From Hippopus hippopus (Eukaryota > Mollusca > Bivalvia > Cardiida > Cardiidae), in assembly GCA_946811185.2 (NCBI GenBank), contig OX328096.1, forward strand, positions 24,245,881-24,309,880: a stretch of 64,000 nucleotides of DNA, read 5' to 3'. Made by a program: the position numbers and the translations under genes. Of this stretch, positions 1 through 10,535 are shown piece after piece. The notes beneath the pieces were generated by a model. The model saw only the letters and a list, made by a program, of their open reading frames with translations, had not been told where the DNA came from and did not search any database. How positions within the stretch are numbered: the first letter of the stretch is position 1; each line of letters starts with the position of its first letter.

Positions 1-159
1 ACCAGTATCAGAGTGCCAAACATGTGGTCTCGATTTTGTTATTTGGTAAAGAATTAAGAAATGGATAACTTTATAAAAGTAGATTGTCACAAACAAATAC
101 AAGTATAATTTTGTTCAAGAATGACAGTGATTATCATTTCAATCACTCCATTTGAAGTT

Positions 160-310
160 GTCGTCAACTGACAACAATTCAAGCCTTCCAATCATCACAC
201 AACATATTAAAATTTAGATCAAAGATCAGACTTTTTTCTATGCAGTCTGATCTAAATCTACTGAATTCTATGTACCGCTTATTGACACATTTGACTAATG
301 GTGAGCAGTG
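160..310. repeat. Family B MITE fragment
   Basis: This holds the AGATCA / AGTCTGATCT inverted pair that marks the centre of the TTAA family B (near 217-252), with degraded flanks and no clear ends. The 60-residue open frame across it is not a gene. Confidence 0.5.
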
Positions 311-559
311 GTCACATCTACCCACTTTTGTGGAATCTTTCCAAAAACATTTTTCAAATTCGTCTCCGCGACATTCAAAATGAAATAACATCGAACCTGC
401 ACAGAGCTACCACCAAAAAGGGTCAGTGCCCTTCAGCAGGAAATACAGTAGGGAAATATATATGTCATCGAACATGACGAACAAGACTGATGACAGAATG
501 ATAAGATAAAAATAATGAAATGTAATTTCATCCCTATTTACGGTGATTATTAACAATTC

Positions 560-821
560 ACGGTGAAATAACAGCTAAATCTAAACACCACCTTTCCGTA
601 CTGATATGGGCGCAGCCATCTTCATTTTCATTTGAGGTAAACCACTGAGAGTTCCGAAAGGAAATCTAACTCTAGCCAATCAGGCTTCTCGTAACAAAAT
701 TGTACGGAAGTGTGCTCGTAGCCATATTGAACTTCCAGAAATAGGTCAGGAACAATTTCTTGGTGAAGAGAGAAGAGAAAATAGATTTCAGAACAGAAGT
801 AGTCGTTCTGGAAGTTATGAA
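560..821 (+). promoter_or_regulatory. CNOT6: Possible CNOT6 promoter and 5' non-coding exon
   Basis: This is inferred from position only. CNOT6 genes usually have a non-coding first exon, and the first coding exon starts about 1.4 kb downstream behind a splice acceptor. This stretch is less AT-rich than its surroundings and has two GCCAT motifs (near 616 and 721) of the kind found around start sites of TATA-less genes. It ends in a usable donor, GAAG|GTATAT, with exon end near 821. No TATA box or initiator is clear. RNA evidence would be needed to place the start. Confidence 0.3.
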
Positions 822-2169
822 GGTATATATTTGAAGAGTTTATATGTTTATCTTAACTCATATTGGAAAAAGATATTCTAGCATTCAACTTAGATAGTAA
901 TATTGAACGAACACCTGTTTAGTCTTCTCCAACTGCCGAAAATTGCCTATCAGAGCAAACAGCTGATTCTCTGTTCAAAAGTAAAGAGCAGTAAATTTGC
1001 CAATATTTCTTAGGTCTACGACGTAACACTGAACGGTGTATTTATTACTTTACGCTGAATAAACTGTATAAAGAATTTCTCAATATTTGCAGTTTTTGTA
1101 CTGTGGTACCGTGATTGCTTTCAGTGCAGCTTAGTTTCCGTTTATGTTGACAAATGTCAGTGAACTCTTAGTTTATTGCAGGTAACTCTCAATTCAGTAC
1201 AGGTCTTAGTCGGAAGCCTCTCAAGTAAAGAAACACACTACAGCATTCTTATATAATGTTGAGGTGCCCCCATAAGCTATGCTTTGAAATTCAGCCTTCT
1301 GGTGCAAGGTTCTGACAATTTACAGTAGTTTTTGTAACAGACAAGTTTGGTAAATTCGACTTAAGGATACAGCACCTTAATAGGATTCCTGTGAAATCGC
1401 CTTTCATCGTCAAAAAAACTTACGGATTCGGCTAAGACTCTGGTAATCAGTAATTGATCAGCCAATAGACGCTGGTTCCCCGCATCATTTGCGGATTACC
1501 AGAGTCCTAGCCGAATCTGTACGATTTTGGCCATGAAAGGCAATGTTACATGAATCCCATTAGGGTGCCCTATCCTTAAATAGTAGAGTGATTGAAGGTT
1601 TTGGTAACAGGGTAATATCAGTGCTATTTTTACTTTTACCTTTTTTACACCCAATATTTGGCTTCATCATGCTCATTAATTAGCTCTCTGAGCATTGAAG
1701 TAATGTTATTAAATCTGGTTTCTACCTTTTAGGACTGTGGTTTTTTTCCTGAGAAATAAATGAAAGCCAGGTTTTGGGTATGAAAATTGTCATGGTGCAT
1801 TGATACTACATAATTACCTTTTGGCCGAAACTTACAGTCATTAAAATTTTTACTATGTAACTAGGTAAAATTTATCAATCTGGCCTGTTCTAAAAATATC
1901 TGTCACTCATATTCACATAAAGGGGTGCAAAGGTTTACAGAGTGTTTGTTTTAATAAGAGTTCATCCATCAAAAAAGATGGTGAAAATACAAAGAGAATT
2001 TGTCTAAAAGGAATTTCAGCATCAGTTTTCATTATTATTCTGTTTTTACATGCTTGCCATGAGTGAAACACAGATCTCAGTGTTTCTGATTTTATGTAAA
2101 GAATTAAAAAGATCATTATAGTAAGACTAAAGTAGAATATTTCTCATGATTGTGATGACTTTTTAACAG
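822..2169 (+). other. Presumed 5' intron of CNOT6
   Basis: Non-coding sequence between the possible first exon and the first coding exon. The only structured item I see is the TTAA-flanked inverted-repeat element at 1361-1579. It ends with the acceptor TTTTTAACAG at 2160-2169. Confidence 0.35.
1361..1579. repeat. TTAA-flanked inverted-repeat MITE (family C)
   Basis: Long inverted repeats of about 85 bp face each other. The left arm starts TTAAGGATACAGCACC and ends at GACTCTGGTAATC. The right arm starts GATTACCAGAGTC and ends GGTGCCCTATCCTTAA. Arms differ at roughly one base in eight, so the copy is old. Both ends carry TTAA, consistent with a TTAA target duplication. No coding capacity. Unrelated in sequence to families A and B. 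Confidence 0.75.
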
Positions 2170-2174
2170 TCAAG

Positions 2175-2286
2175 ATGCCAAAGGAAAAGTATGAATCACC
2201 AAATCCAAGAAGGACACACACCCTTATGTCCCAGGAGGACATCCAAGCAGGGAAGAAATCATCATGGTACGAGCTGGAAATAACAG
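2175..2286 (+). CDS. CNOT6: CNOT6 (CCR4 deadenylase), coding exon 1
   Basis: First coding exon of the catalytic CCR4 subunit of the cytoplasmic CCR4-NOT complex, which shortens mRNA poly(A) tails. The exon begins at 2170 after the acceptor TTTTTAACAG, with ATG at 2175. It encodes 37 residues starting MPKEKYESPNPRR and containing AGKKSSWYELEIT. This matches the start of vertebrate CNOT6L (MPKEKY..PPDPRR, then GKKSHWAELEIS), and that conservation fixes the start codon. It ends after the first base of a Gly codon (phase 1) at donor ACAG|GTAGGA. Vertebrates have two paralogues (CNOT6, CNOT6L); a mollusc is expected to have one, so the symbol is the family name. The identification rests on remembered family sequence and is strong because the next two exons continue it in frame. 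Confidence 0.93.
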
Positions 2287-2454
2287 GTAGGACAAGACAA
2301 AATAACTCAAGACAATTTTGGAATGTTAAGAAATTTGACCTAAAGTACTGAAAGTGGTTGAATAGATACATTATATTTAGATACAGAACAACAAATACTG
2401 TGAACAGATTTATAGTGACGCTTTCCACAGAGGTTTTTTTTGGGGGGGGGGGGG

Positions 2455-3800
2455 TTTAAAGGTGTAACAATAGGTTAACCTATCGATGTATTGTGATAGC
2501 TTTGCTCTCGGTAGTAATAGGTTGACAGCATTTTTTTAAGTCGATAAATATCGCGATAGTTCGTCGAACTATCAATACTTTTCTAAAAATAAAAAAAAAT
2601 CCTTCTACTTGTAGTATTTAGTTCAAAATGAGCGCATATCCTGTAAATATTACAGAAACCGAGAAATACCATCAGTCATGTCTGATAATAAATTATACAT
2701 TAATAGAAACTCGCCTGTTTAAACCGAGAGTTCTTCACAAAGAGTGAGTCCTGCAGTAAGGCTATTCATCTGCATGAAACAAATGACAAGCGTCTATTGA
2801 TATGATCAGAATAACCCAACAGTGTACAATTTATAAGTTTCAAATGATTATTTCGGTGACCAATGCAAATTTTTACGTTTCATTCCCCCAAAGCCAGTTT
2901 TTTGCCTCTTTTTCCCCCATTAAGGTGTGCACAATTATGCAATTTTTGCGGGCTGCTGTATACGTGGTTAATATATGCATGGCAAAAAAATTGTGAATTA
3001 CTGGTTACAGACATTTTACGTACAGAAATATTTGCGGATTGAATACAGTTGATATTTGTTTGTATGCTTGTGATAAATATGCAAACAGAAAAAATTGCGA
3101 AATTTTTAAATTTGCAAAATCCCAAATATATCCACTTACAAAAAATTTCTACCTATACAGAATTTTGTTGTCGTGCGGGATTTTGTCCGCAAATAAATTT
3201 CACTTTTCGCAGGAATTTAGATTTTGAACGTGAATTTAAGCAGTAAATTCAAATTAATACCTATATGAAACGATAGGTGGAAGCTAAAATCTGTGTCTAA
3301 TACTAAGGTAAAAATTTCGGGAAATTTAAGAAATGAAAATTTTAATTTATGTAGTATGGGGGTAGAGTGGGGGTTAGGTCTACTTGTCTTGCAGTGATAG
3401 CACAGTGGACCAAGTCTTGAAGGTATAGGGCATTCATACAAAGAAAGAAGACTAGAATAAAGGAATCCTTTATTGGATGTGACCTTTATTATTTATCCAA
3501 AGACAAAAACAAATGATATATTAACCCTTTAGCACACAATGGAAATCTCCATGAAATTTATACCGCCTTTTTACACTTTAAGCGGAACCATGCCCCCCTC
3601 CCCTTTTCTTGAAGGCAATGGGGGACAGCCCCCTATTTGAAAATTTCTAGATGCAACCCTGCTTGCCATAGTGCAGAGATATAGTAAAAACAATCAAAAA
3701 AAGTTTTTAAAAAAAAAAAATTGATTGTGATAGTATTGCAATAGTTTCAGGATTTGTGATAATATCACAATAGGAGTTTTACTATCACGATACTATCATG
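2455..3800. repeat. Possible old inverted-repeat element, AT-rich
   Basis: Both edges are rich in GATAGT / ACTATC words (for example ATCGCGATAGTTCG near 2550 and CACGATACTATCATGATAG near 3786), as in degenerate terminal inverted repeats. No clear termini, target duplication or coding frame. The interior (2800-3250) has repeated TTTGCAAA/AAATTTGC-like words. Confidence 0.3.
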
Positions 3801-3916
3801 ATAGCTGTTTTGGCCTTGATATTCACTCCAAGTTTTTTGGCAGTGAATTATTTTGGCACATCTCAGTCATCCTCATCATTGTCTGGTACCAACAGTAAAT
3901 GTAGGGAAGAGCTCAA

Positions 3917-4146
3917 TTAACCCTTTACCACACAGTCCCGACTTTTAACGACTCTGAGAAAGAAGCCGGTTGAAAATGTTGTGGGAAAAGGAGAAAATGC
4001 TGGTAACCAGCATTTTCTCCCTTTTCCACAATGTTTTCTACCCTTCCCGAAACAAAATTTCAATTTTTCAGTCACTTTTATTTTGTTGTCTGCTAATGCT
4101 TTCATTTTCGACTATTCTAAAATTTTGTTGTTTGGTAAAGAGTTAA
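3917..4146 (-). repeat. Family A hairpin MITE, complete
   Basis: Starts TTAACCCTTTACCACACAGT and ends TTTGGTAAAGAGTTAA, with TTAA at both ends. The central palindrome AGAAAATGCTGGTAACCAGC is present, with one arm slightly degraded. Intronic in CNOT6. Confidence 0.9.
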
Positions 4147-4176
4147 GATATCATAAAAATTGAATAACCTTTAGAG

Positions 4177-4556
4177 TTAAGAGCCCTTTAGTCTCCACCA
4201 AAAGACAAAATTTAAGACTTTTCCAAACTGAAAGAAATTGCAATTAGCAAATTAACTAAGAATTATAAGTGTGACTCAGTAAATGAAATTTGTTATGGAA
4301 ATGTTAGAAAATATTGTGGGAAAGGGAGGTAACCAGCATTTTCTCCTATTCCCCAAATATTTTCAAAGGCTTTTTTCTCGGGGTCATTAAAAGTAGGGAT
4401 TATGGGGTAATGATTAAATAATGAATTAGTCTTTCAAAGGGTGGAATACATGATGGGACAAGGAGAAATTGCTGATTACCAGCATCTTTCATTTCCCACA
4501 GTTTATTTAAAAGCATTCTTCCTCAGGATTGTTAAATTCAGGATGGTGTGCGGGCA
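4177..4556 (+). repeat. Two degraded family A MITE copies
   Basis: The first copy runs 4177-4417, from TTAAGAGCCCTTTAG to GGGGTAATGATTAA, and has lost part of the left palindrome arm. The second (about 4430-4556) keeps only the middle, GATTACCAGCATC. Both lie upstream of coding exon 2. Confidence 0.7.
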
Positions 4557-4593
4557 AAACATGTTACTGCAAATACATCTACAGTCAAGGGAA

Positions 4594-4650
4594 TTTGTGG
4601 GTAGGTGTACTGGCTGCTGTGATATTATTTATCGAAATGAGGGCTAAAAA
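4594..4650 (+). repeat. SINE 3'-body fragment
   Basis: GTAGGTGTACTGGCTGCTGTGATATTA resembles the 3' body of the full SINE at 59246-59552 (ATAGGTGCACTGGCCGCCACGATATAA). Short and degraded. Confidence 0.45.
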
Positions 4651-4722
4651 TCAACATGTACATAAGTAAGCAAAGATGTCCATCAGCTTTAGTGTATTTT
4701 TCTTTTGATGGTATTGTTTCAG

Positions 4723-4986
4723 GAACTGTGAAGAATCTGTGCCCAGAATTATGGAGGCTTAAACATCTAACATCATTATATCTCAACGACAATAACCTTA
4801 TACGAATTCCTCCAGACATAGCTAGATTAGAGCACCTTCTGTATTTAGACTTGTCATCTAATCAAATTCGAAGCCTGCCTGCTGAACTAGGGGATCTCAT
4901 TCATCTACGAGAATTACTTCTGAATCACAATCAACTCAGGATGCTACCTTTTGAACTTGGAAAGCTTTTCAATCTCCAGAATTTAG
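4723..4986 (+). CDS. CNOT6: CNOT6, coding exon 2 (leucine-rich repeats)
   Basis: An 88-codon internal exon, acceptor TTTCAG|GA and donor TTAG|GTAGGT, phase 1 in and out. It continues exon 1 as ...EITG-TVKNLCPELW and carries the leucine-rich repeats typical of CCR4. The units read LTSLYLNDNNLIRIPPDIARL, LLYLDLSSNQIRSLPAELGDL and LRELLLNHNQLRMLPFELGKL, then LQNLG, each with the LxxLxLxxNxL core. In the family this region docks CNOT6 onto CNOT7/8 (CAF1), which tethers the nuclease to the CNOT1 scaffold. Motif and length match vertebrate CNOT6L closely (LHLNDNNL, LDLSSNKLRSLPAELG). All three units are intact with no frameshift. A start at an ATG upstream (4656) is not supported; the coding part begins at the acceptor. 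Confidence 0.95.
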
Positions 4987-5855
4987 GTAGGTGGACATGT
5001 CTGTAAGGGAAAGGATAGTACTGTTTTTGAATAGTATGGAAAATATTGTGCGAGAAGAAGCAATTGCATTTAACATGCAATTGCTCCTTTTCCTACAGAT
5101 AAATCCAAAGGGATCAATTGCAAGGCTGAAATACTCATGTTTGGACAAAAAAAAAATTTTTTCATGAAGTATAATTCATTTCAGATAAAGGTGTTGATTC
5201 AGTCAACAGTCAATGGCCCCAATACAGATAAAATGGTTTGTGCATAACTTTTTGATTCTGATGAATGATATTCAGATTATTCTTCAGTCATTGTCTGTTT
5301 AACTCTTTACCAAACGACAAAATTTTACACTTGTCCAAATTGAAAGCATTTGCAGACAACAAAATAAAAGTGACTGAAGATTTGAAATTTGTTTTATGAA
5401 TGGTAGAAAATATTGTGGGAAAAGGAGAAAAGGCTGGTTACCAGCATTTTCTCCTTTTCCCACAATGTTTTCAAAAGGCTTCTTTCTCAAGGTTGTTAAA
5501 AGTCGAGATTGCGTGGTAAAGGGTTAATAGATTGTGAAGCATTTACATTTTCTATAATTCTGTATCTGTGTGGTTGATTCATTCTGTGACCCCAATACAA
5601 ATAATTTATCTACAGACCAAAAATATTAACTTCATTTATTCTTGGCACAAAGGAAGTAGTTTTGATGTAAAAGAAATTGAGTTTTTGTTAAAACCATCAA
5701 ACAATTACTAAACCCTGGCTAGGTTTTACTCCCATTTCTAAGATTTGAAAATTTGTCAAAGTTTTACTTGTGGTTAATGTTTATCAACCTACCCTATGTA
5801 ACAACAACATCACACAGGTCCAGAGTAGATAGGTACTGTTTTACTTGTATTGTAG
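4987..5855 (+). other. CNOT6 intron between coding exons 2 and 3
   Basis: Holds a degraded palindrome core (about 5030-5100, GCAATTGCATTTAACATGCA) and one complete family A MITE (5299-5527). The acceptor is CTTGTATTGTAG at 5855. Confidence 0.8.
5299..5527 (+). repeat. Family A hairpin MITE, complete
   Basis: TTAACTCTTTACCAAACGAC at the left and GCGTGGTAAAGGGTTAA at the right, with palindrome centre GGTTACC. A near-consensus copy in a CNOT6 intron. Confidence 0.93.
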
Positions 5856-5948
5856 GGCTTATTGGAAATCCCATGAATCAAGAAATGATGAAACTGTATA
5901 GTGAGGGAACTCAGAAATTACTTACTTTTCTTCTGGATAGTCTAGTTG
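5856..5948 (+). CDS. CNOT6: CNOT6, coding exon 3 (end of LRR region)
   Basis: A 31-codon exon, acceptor TATTGTAG|GG and donor GTTG|GTAAGT (near-consensus), phase 1 in and out. It joins exon 2 in frame as LQNLG-LIGNPMNQEMMKLY and then TQKLLTFLLDSLV. It corresponds to vertebrate LQTLGLKGNPL...LYQ..DGTRKLLNFMLDNLA, the segment linking the LRRs to the EEP nuclease domain. Frame continuing past 5948 to about 6289 is intron read-through: it runs into a family A MITE and is not protein. The next expected exon, beginning near PPRPWI and CYNVLCDKYATR, was not found by eye in the remaining 58 kb. The gene therefore either has a very long intron here or its nuclease half lies beyond the window. Confidence 0.93.
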
Positions 5949-6131
5949 GTAAGTACCAAAGACCACCTTTGTTTGTGGCTATGCCTATCTCTTTGGAACA
6001 AACCCGAAGGTCATCAAGGATAAATTTAGCTGCTTTTGTGTTCAGTGCAGATCAGGATCAGAATACACAGATTGTGAATCTGATTCTTGTTCTACTCCAA
6101 TATTACAAAAGATATTTTGATACCCAGAATC

Positions 6132-6396
6132 TTTTATACCTTTACCTCACAGACCCAAGTTTAACGACCCAAAGTGAAAAGCTTTTAGAAACATTGCAGG
6201 AAAAAATGGAGAAAATGCTGGTAACCAGCATTTTCTCCTTTTCCCACAATGTTTTCTACTCTATCAAAGGCAAATTCTATCATTTGTAATTTGAGTCACC
6301 TCTAACTTGTCTGCAAATCCTCTCAGAATGGACATTTGTCTGCAAATCCTGTCAATATGGACAAGTCTAAAATTTTAGTGCGTTGTATAGAGTTAA
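6132..6396 (-). repeat. Family A hairpin MITE with small insertion
   Basis: Left end TATACCTTTACCTCACAGACC, full palindrome with centre GGTAACC, right end GTATAGAGTTAA. Around 6300-6350 the right half is duplicated (CTAACTTGTCTGCAAATCCT, then TTGTCTGCAAATCCTGTC). Confidence 0.8.
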
Positions 6397-6865
6397 TAAT
6401 ATTGAGGCTATTTCTAATGACCAAATTTGTCCCTTCATTTATATTTGAACTATCGGGGTTGATAGAAGTCAGTCCTATCCACTTATCCCTATAGGCCAAA
6501 CTACAAGCTGTCTATTTTGAAAGACCATGGATTTTTTTCTGGGCAGGTTTCATGCTTTGTATTGAATGGCTAACATGTCAGACATAATCAAAGGCCATAG
6601 ACTGTATCGGTTTCTTTGTATTGATTTTTGTGTGTGTATGTACGACTATTTAAGCAGAAATTGAACACTGTGGTTACCCAATGTCTTAGAGCACATTTCT
6701 TTGTGTGTTGGAGGTAAGTAGTCAGTATGGGAGCAAGAAGTCATATCTTACAGGTTGCTTTATAATAAATGTATTTTTGACCTTTTTGTTTGGAAAACAT
6801 GTTTTGTACCAAATATATAAATGAGAAGAAGAATGAGAATCAACGAAATTTGTAGCCACAATTTT
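6397..6865. other. Non-coding stretch, nothing recognised
   Basis: AT-rich sequence with no exon-like frame, RNA gene or repeat that I can name. Confidence 0.5.
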
Positions 6866-7103
6866 TACTACCATTATGGTTTCATACCTTTTCATACATT
6901 TTAAGCTGGTCCAAATTGAAACATTTGCAGATGACAAATTATATTTTGATTGGATGATAAGATTTTTCTGTGATTGGAAAGAAATCAATTTTGGAAAACA
7001 AGAAAATGCTGATTACCAGCATTTTCTCCTTTTTCCACAATATTTTCAAAAGGCTTCTTTATCAGGGTTGTTAGAACTCTGGGATTGTGTGCTAAAGGGT
7101 TAA
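6866..7103 (+). repeat. Family A hairpin MITE
   Basis: Degraded left end near 6866, then GTCCAAATTGAAACATTTGC, centre GATTACC, right end GTGTGCTAAAGGGTTAA. Confidence 0.85.
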
Positions 7104-7394
7104 CATATTTATTAAAGAGATGATCAATATCAAACATGCATGGAAGTGCTGTATAAACTGTGATCTAGTTATGAGGTATTGTACGTCAGTCTGTCTTGAG
7201 ATTGAATACTGTACTATTTTTCTACAGACAGAAAAGTAATTGATTGTCAAAGTATTTTCCACCACAAGTCTCTACCTCTCATTGAAGATGATAGAACTTC
7301 AGTCTGAAAAATGAAAGACAACTGAATGCGGAACTGGACAATTCATACTGAGTTATCTCCCATTGTTCTAAATACTAGACAAAGCTATATCTTT

Positions 7395-7814
7395 CCTGCT
7401 GAGTAAGTTTAATATAACTTTAAAACCGATAGTAAAAACCCAAATAACGTTATTTCAAACTTTTTTTTTTTTTTTTTAGAAATGTATTTCCTTATCGGAC
7501 AGTGTATTTGAAAGATTTAGACTGGACGTTCTGTGCAGTCTGACCTTGATCTACAGTGTCAGCAAAAGGTCGTTGAGTTACCCTAAGCAGCTTAAGGGTT
7601 AACCCTCAAAGCACTTTCACGGTTATAGTTGCCTTTGCCGCAAGTGTATATCAAGATCAAAATACACAAAACATGCAGTCTGATCTTTGATCTTTGAGTC
7701 TGATCACTGTCCACTTTGCTTTAACATTATAGCCAAAAGGAACATTTAAATTGCTATTTATATTTGGGCCTTTTCCCTAGACTGAAAGGTTTTATTCAGT
7801 GCCTTAAGGGTTAA
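7395..7814. repeat. Two family B MITEs sharing one TTAA
   Basis: The first copy (about 7395-7602) has CAGTCTGACCTTGATCTAC and ends GCAGCTTAAGGGTTAA. The second begins at the same TTAA (7599-7602), reads TTAACCCTCAAAGCAC, and ends GCCTTAAGGGTTAA at 7814. There is a poly-T run at 7461-7477. Confidence 0.75.
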
Positions 7815-8280
7815 ATATTCTGTCCACATTTTTTTCTTCTTTTTTCAGCTTATGTGACGTTACTTTTATTTCTCTAAGGAGAAGTGTCAAAAGAAGTGTG
7901 AAAATTCAGTATTTAATGAGACAATCTTGAATGTGATAGTATTCCTGACTTAAAACTGGGCATGTCATCAGTTTCTATTTTGTGGCTTGACATCATGCAT
8001 CCATTACAGTAAAACTGTTTCGCTTGCAGGTGACTGCTTGAAAGGGGTCTTGATACCTAATGGTATCATTTTTCTTAACTCTTATTCTTCTGTATTTATA
8101 TTGGTGGCTACCGTAGAAATGATATTTTTTTTTTGTTTAATGGTATTTGACGGGGGTAGGATGAACTGTAGACATTTTGTTCAATGGTCAATCTAATGTC
8201 GAAAATGGCTGTCACTACAATAGTTTCCATTTCAACAGATTTGAAGAACACTAATTTCAAAAGTAATTCCTGAAATTCAC
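7815..8280. other. Non-coding stretch, nothing recognised
   Basis: No supported gene or repeat between a family B copy and the next family A copy. The 69-codon frame starting at 7987 lacks splice or family support. Confidence 0.45.
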
Positions 8281-8494
8281 TTTATACCACACAACAAAAT
8301 TACAGACTTGAAAGCATTTGCAGACAACAATAAAAAGTTTGCCTCAAAAATTTAAATTGTTTTTTTTCAGTATATAAAACATTGTGGGAAATGAAGAAAA
8401 TGCTGGTTACCAGCATTTTCTCCTTTTCCCACAATTTTTTCAGAAGCCTTCTTCCTTAGGGTTTTAAAACCTTGGATTGTGTGGTAAAGGCTTT
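8281..8494 (+). repeat. Family A hairpin MITE, degraded left end
   Basis: Left end TTTATACCACACAACAAAAT, palindrome with centre GGTTACC, right end GATTGTGTGGTAAAGGCTTT. The terminal TTAA is lost on both sides. Confidence 0.85.
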
Positions 8495-8849
8495 AGGAAT
8501 TTGAACAGCCCTGTGTCTCAAAATTACTGAACATTGGCTTCGGAACACCTGTCTTAAAAGCAAGAGTTGATTCTGCCTTACTTTGTCTAAAAAAAAAATT
8601 AAAAATAACTGGATGCCAGATGGTTTTGAACATTGACATGCATAATGGGTATCTGTAGTGAACAAATATTTGTTTAAATAATGATGTCTGGTTGACCTTG
8701 CCTATGCATCCAAAGTAGATTTGGATTAGACTGCATAAAACCTGAAAGATTGGAGTAGTTTCTGGTCTGAAAACAGGCCTAAAGCTTCAATTTTTTTTAA
8801 AAAGAAACCTCTTGTCTTAGGCCTAGTGCTTTGGTATAGCACGGTCTAA

Positions 8850-9083
8850 TTGACCTTTGACCTTTACCAAACAATTCTGTGTTTTAGAGAAGAAGCCTTT
8901 TGAGAACTTTTTCGGAAAAGAAGAAAATTTGGATGTCTGACAATTACATTTTCTCCTTCTCCAAACAGTGTTTTCTACTATTTCAAAGCTAGACAACAGT
9001 GTTTGGGCTACAGTTAATTTTCTGCAAATGCTTTTAATTTGGTTAAGTCTGAGTCTTAATTTTGTTGTTTGGTAAAGAGTTAA
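8850..9083 (-). repeat. Family A hairpin MITE, diverged
   Basis: Left end TGACCTTTACCAAACAATTC, a badly eroded centre (TTTGGATGTCTGACAATTAC), right end TTTGGTAAAGAGTTAA. Confidence 0.75.
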
Positions 9084-9147
9084 CAAGTTTGTTTAAGTTA
9101 CATTTCTGGGATCAAAACTGGCTTCTCCTTAGGATTCCTAGGGAATA

Positions 9148-9360
9148 ACCCTTGAGTGCTAAATGAGTGATAGGAAACTCTCAAGCTGATAGTAAAATTC
9201 TATATTTTGCTATTTCAAAGTTACTTTGGAGGGGGGAAAAGTCTCCTTATCAGACAGTGTAGATCTTAGATCAGACTGCATCTTCTGTGCAGTCTGATCT
9301 TGATCTACACTGTCTGCAAAAGGTTCTTTAATAGTCATGTTTCGCAGCATAGGATTAAGG
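9148..9360 (-). repeat. Family B MITE
   Basis: Left part AACCCTTGAGTGCTAAATGA. The paired core runs GTAGATCTTAGATCAGACTG to GTGCAGTCTGATCTTGATCT. The right part CGCAGCATAGGATTAAGG matches the eroded GGCTGCTAA end. Confidence 0.75.
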
Positions 9361-9514
9361 TTTTTAGCTTGCCTGTTTTTTTGAAGAATTTGAGATATTG
9401 TCATTGCCCTGTCTGCGTCAGCATCTGTATTAACATGTTTACAAAAACTTGAAATGTTCTGATGGTTCTCTTACTACTAAAGATAATTGATTAAAACTTG
9501 GGCTTATGTTACCG

Positions 9515-9728
9515 TATAACTCTTTACCACACAACCTTGAGAGAGAGGCCTTTTGAAAACATTGTGGGAAAAGAAGGAAATGCTGGTAACCAGCATTTTC
9601 TTTATTTCTCACCATGCTTTCTACCCTGTTAAAGGTAAGTTCCATCATTTGAGTTACACTTGATTTGTTGTTTGCAAGTGCTTTCAATTTAGACTAGTGT
9701 CAAATTGTGTCATTTGGTGATGAGTTAA
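9515..9728 (-). repeat. Family A hairpin MITE
   Basis: Left end TATAACTCTTTACCACACAA, centre GGTAACC, right end ATTTGGTGATGAGTTAA. The right palindrome arm has several changes. Confidence 0.85.
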
Positions 9729-9967
9729 GAGGTTGGGGGCATCCAAGAGGGCAACTCAAATTTTTAGTTATTTCCCCTTTTCAGCTTTGAATTTTCACTG
9801 AAACAGCAACTGCAGCTAAGCATTGGCACCAAGTGTGGTACTTTTGTTGTTTATTTAGAACTGCAGATGCCTATAATCAAATACTCGTGTCAGATGAGCA
9901 TTTTCAAGGCTTTCCTGGGTCTGTAGTCAGAAACGAGTCTAAATTTCATTCTGAATCTAATTCAAGA

Positions 9968-10201
9968 TTAACTTGTTACCAAGCAACAAAATTTTAGTCA
10001 GGTCCAAATTGAAAGCATAATAATTATGCAGACGACAATTTGACTTTGGTTCAATTGATGCAATTGGTCTTTGATAGGGAAGAAACATTGTGGGAAAAGG
10101 AGAAAATGCTGGTTACCAATATTTTCTTCTTTTCCAACAATGTTTTCTAAAAGGTTTTTACTCAAGGTTGTTAAAACTTGGGATTGTGTGGTAAGGGTTA
10201 A
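9968..10201 (+). repeat. Family A hairpin MITE, complete
   Basis: TTAACTTGTTACCAAGCAAC at the left, centre GGTTACC, right end GATTGTGTGGTAAGGGTTAA. Confidence 0.9.
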
Positions 10202-10535
10202 GAAAGTAATACAAGTTCCACTGCTTTCAGATTTAGAAAGCTCATGATGATTTTTGTTGAATTGACATGGTTGGTTTGTCTGATAAGGTTGATGTGATAC
10301 TGGTACAAATCTAAAGTTATGCTCTGTAGATAAATGAATATTTTCACGGTCATGTATCATCACTATGTAGCATGATACAGTTTTATTTGATGGATTGAAA
10401 ATGGAGTTATTCATTTGTGTAATAATACATGTTGCACTCTCTTTTCCATTTGCCTTTGGCTTGCTTCCAAAAGCTAAATGTAAAATGTATCATGAAATAT
10501 TACATATGATAATGACCTATGAGATTGCACAAACA

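Larger units (their letters stand above)
2287..4722 (+). other. CNOT6 intron between coding exons 1 and 2
   Basis: Contains a poly-G run (2439-2453), an AT-rich stretch with ATCGCGATAG / ACTATCACGATA-type inverted motifs at both sides (about 2455-2600 and 3720-3800), three family A MITE copies (3917-4146, 4177-4417, 4430-4556) and a fragment like a SINE tail near 4594-4650. Open frames at 2800-3440 have no exon character that I can support. The acceptor is GGTATTGTTTCAG at 4722. Confidence 0.7.

Noticed and set aside
3039..3227. Frame containing ACDKYANRK, similar to CNOT6 CDKYATRQ
   Set aside because: It lies upstream of the LRR exons, lacks splice sites in the right phase, and the remaining residues do not match. 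Chance.
5753..6289. 178-codon open frame as one exon
   Set aside because: Only 5856-5948 matches CNOT6 and is bounded by splice sites. The rest is intron, ending in a family A MITE palindrome.
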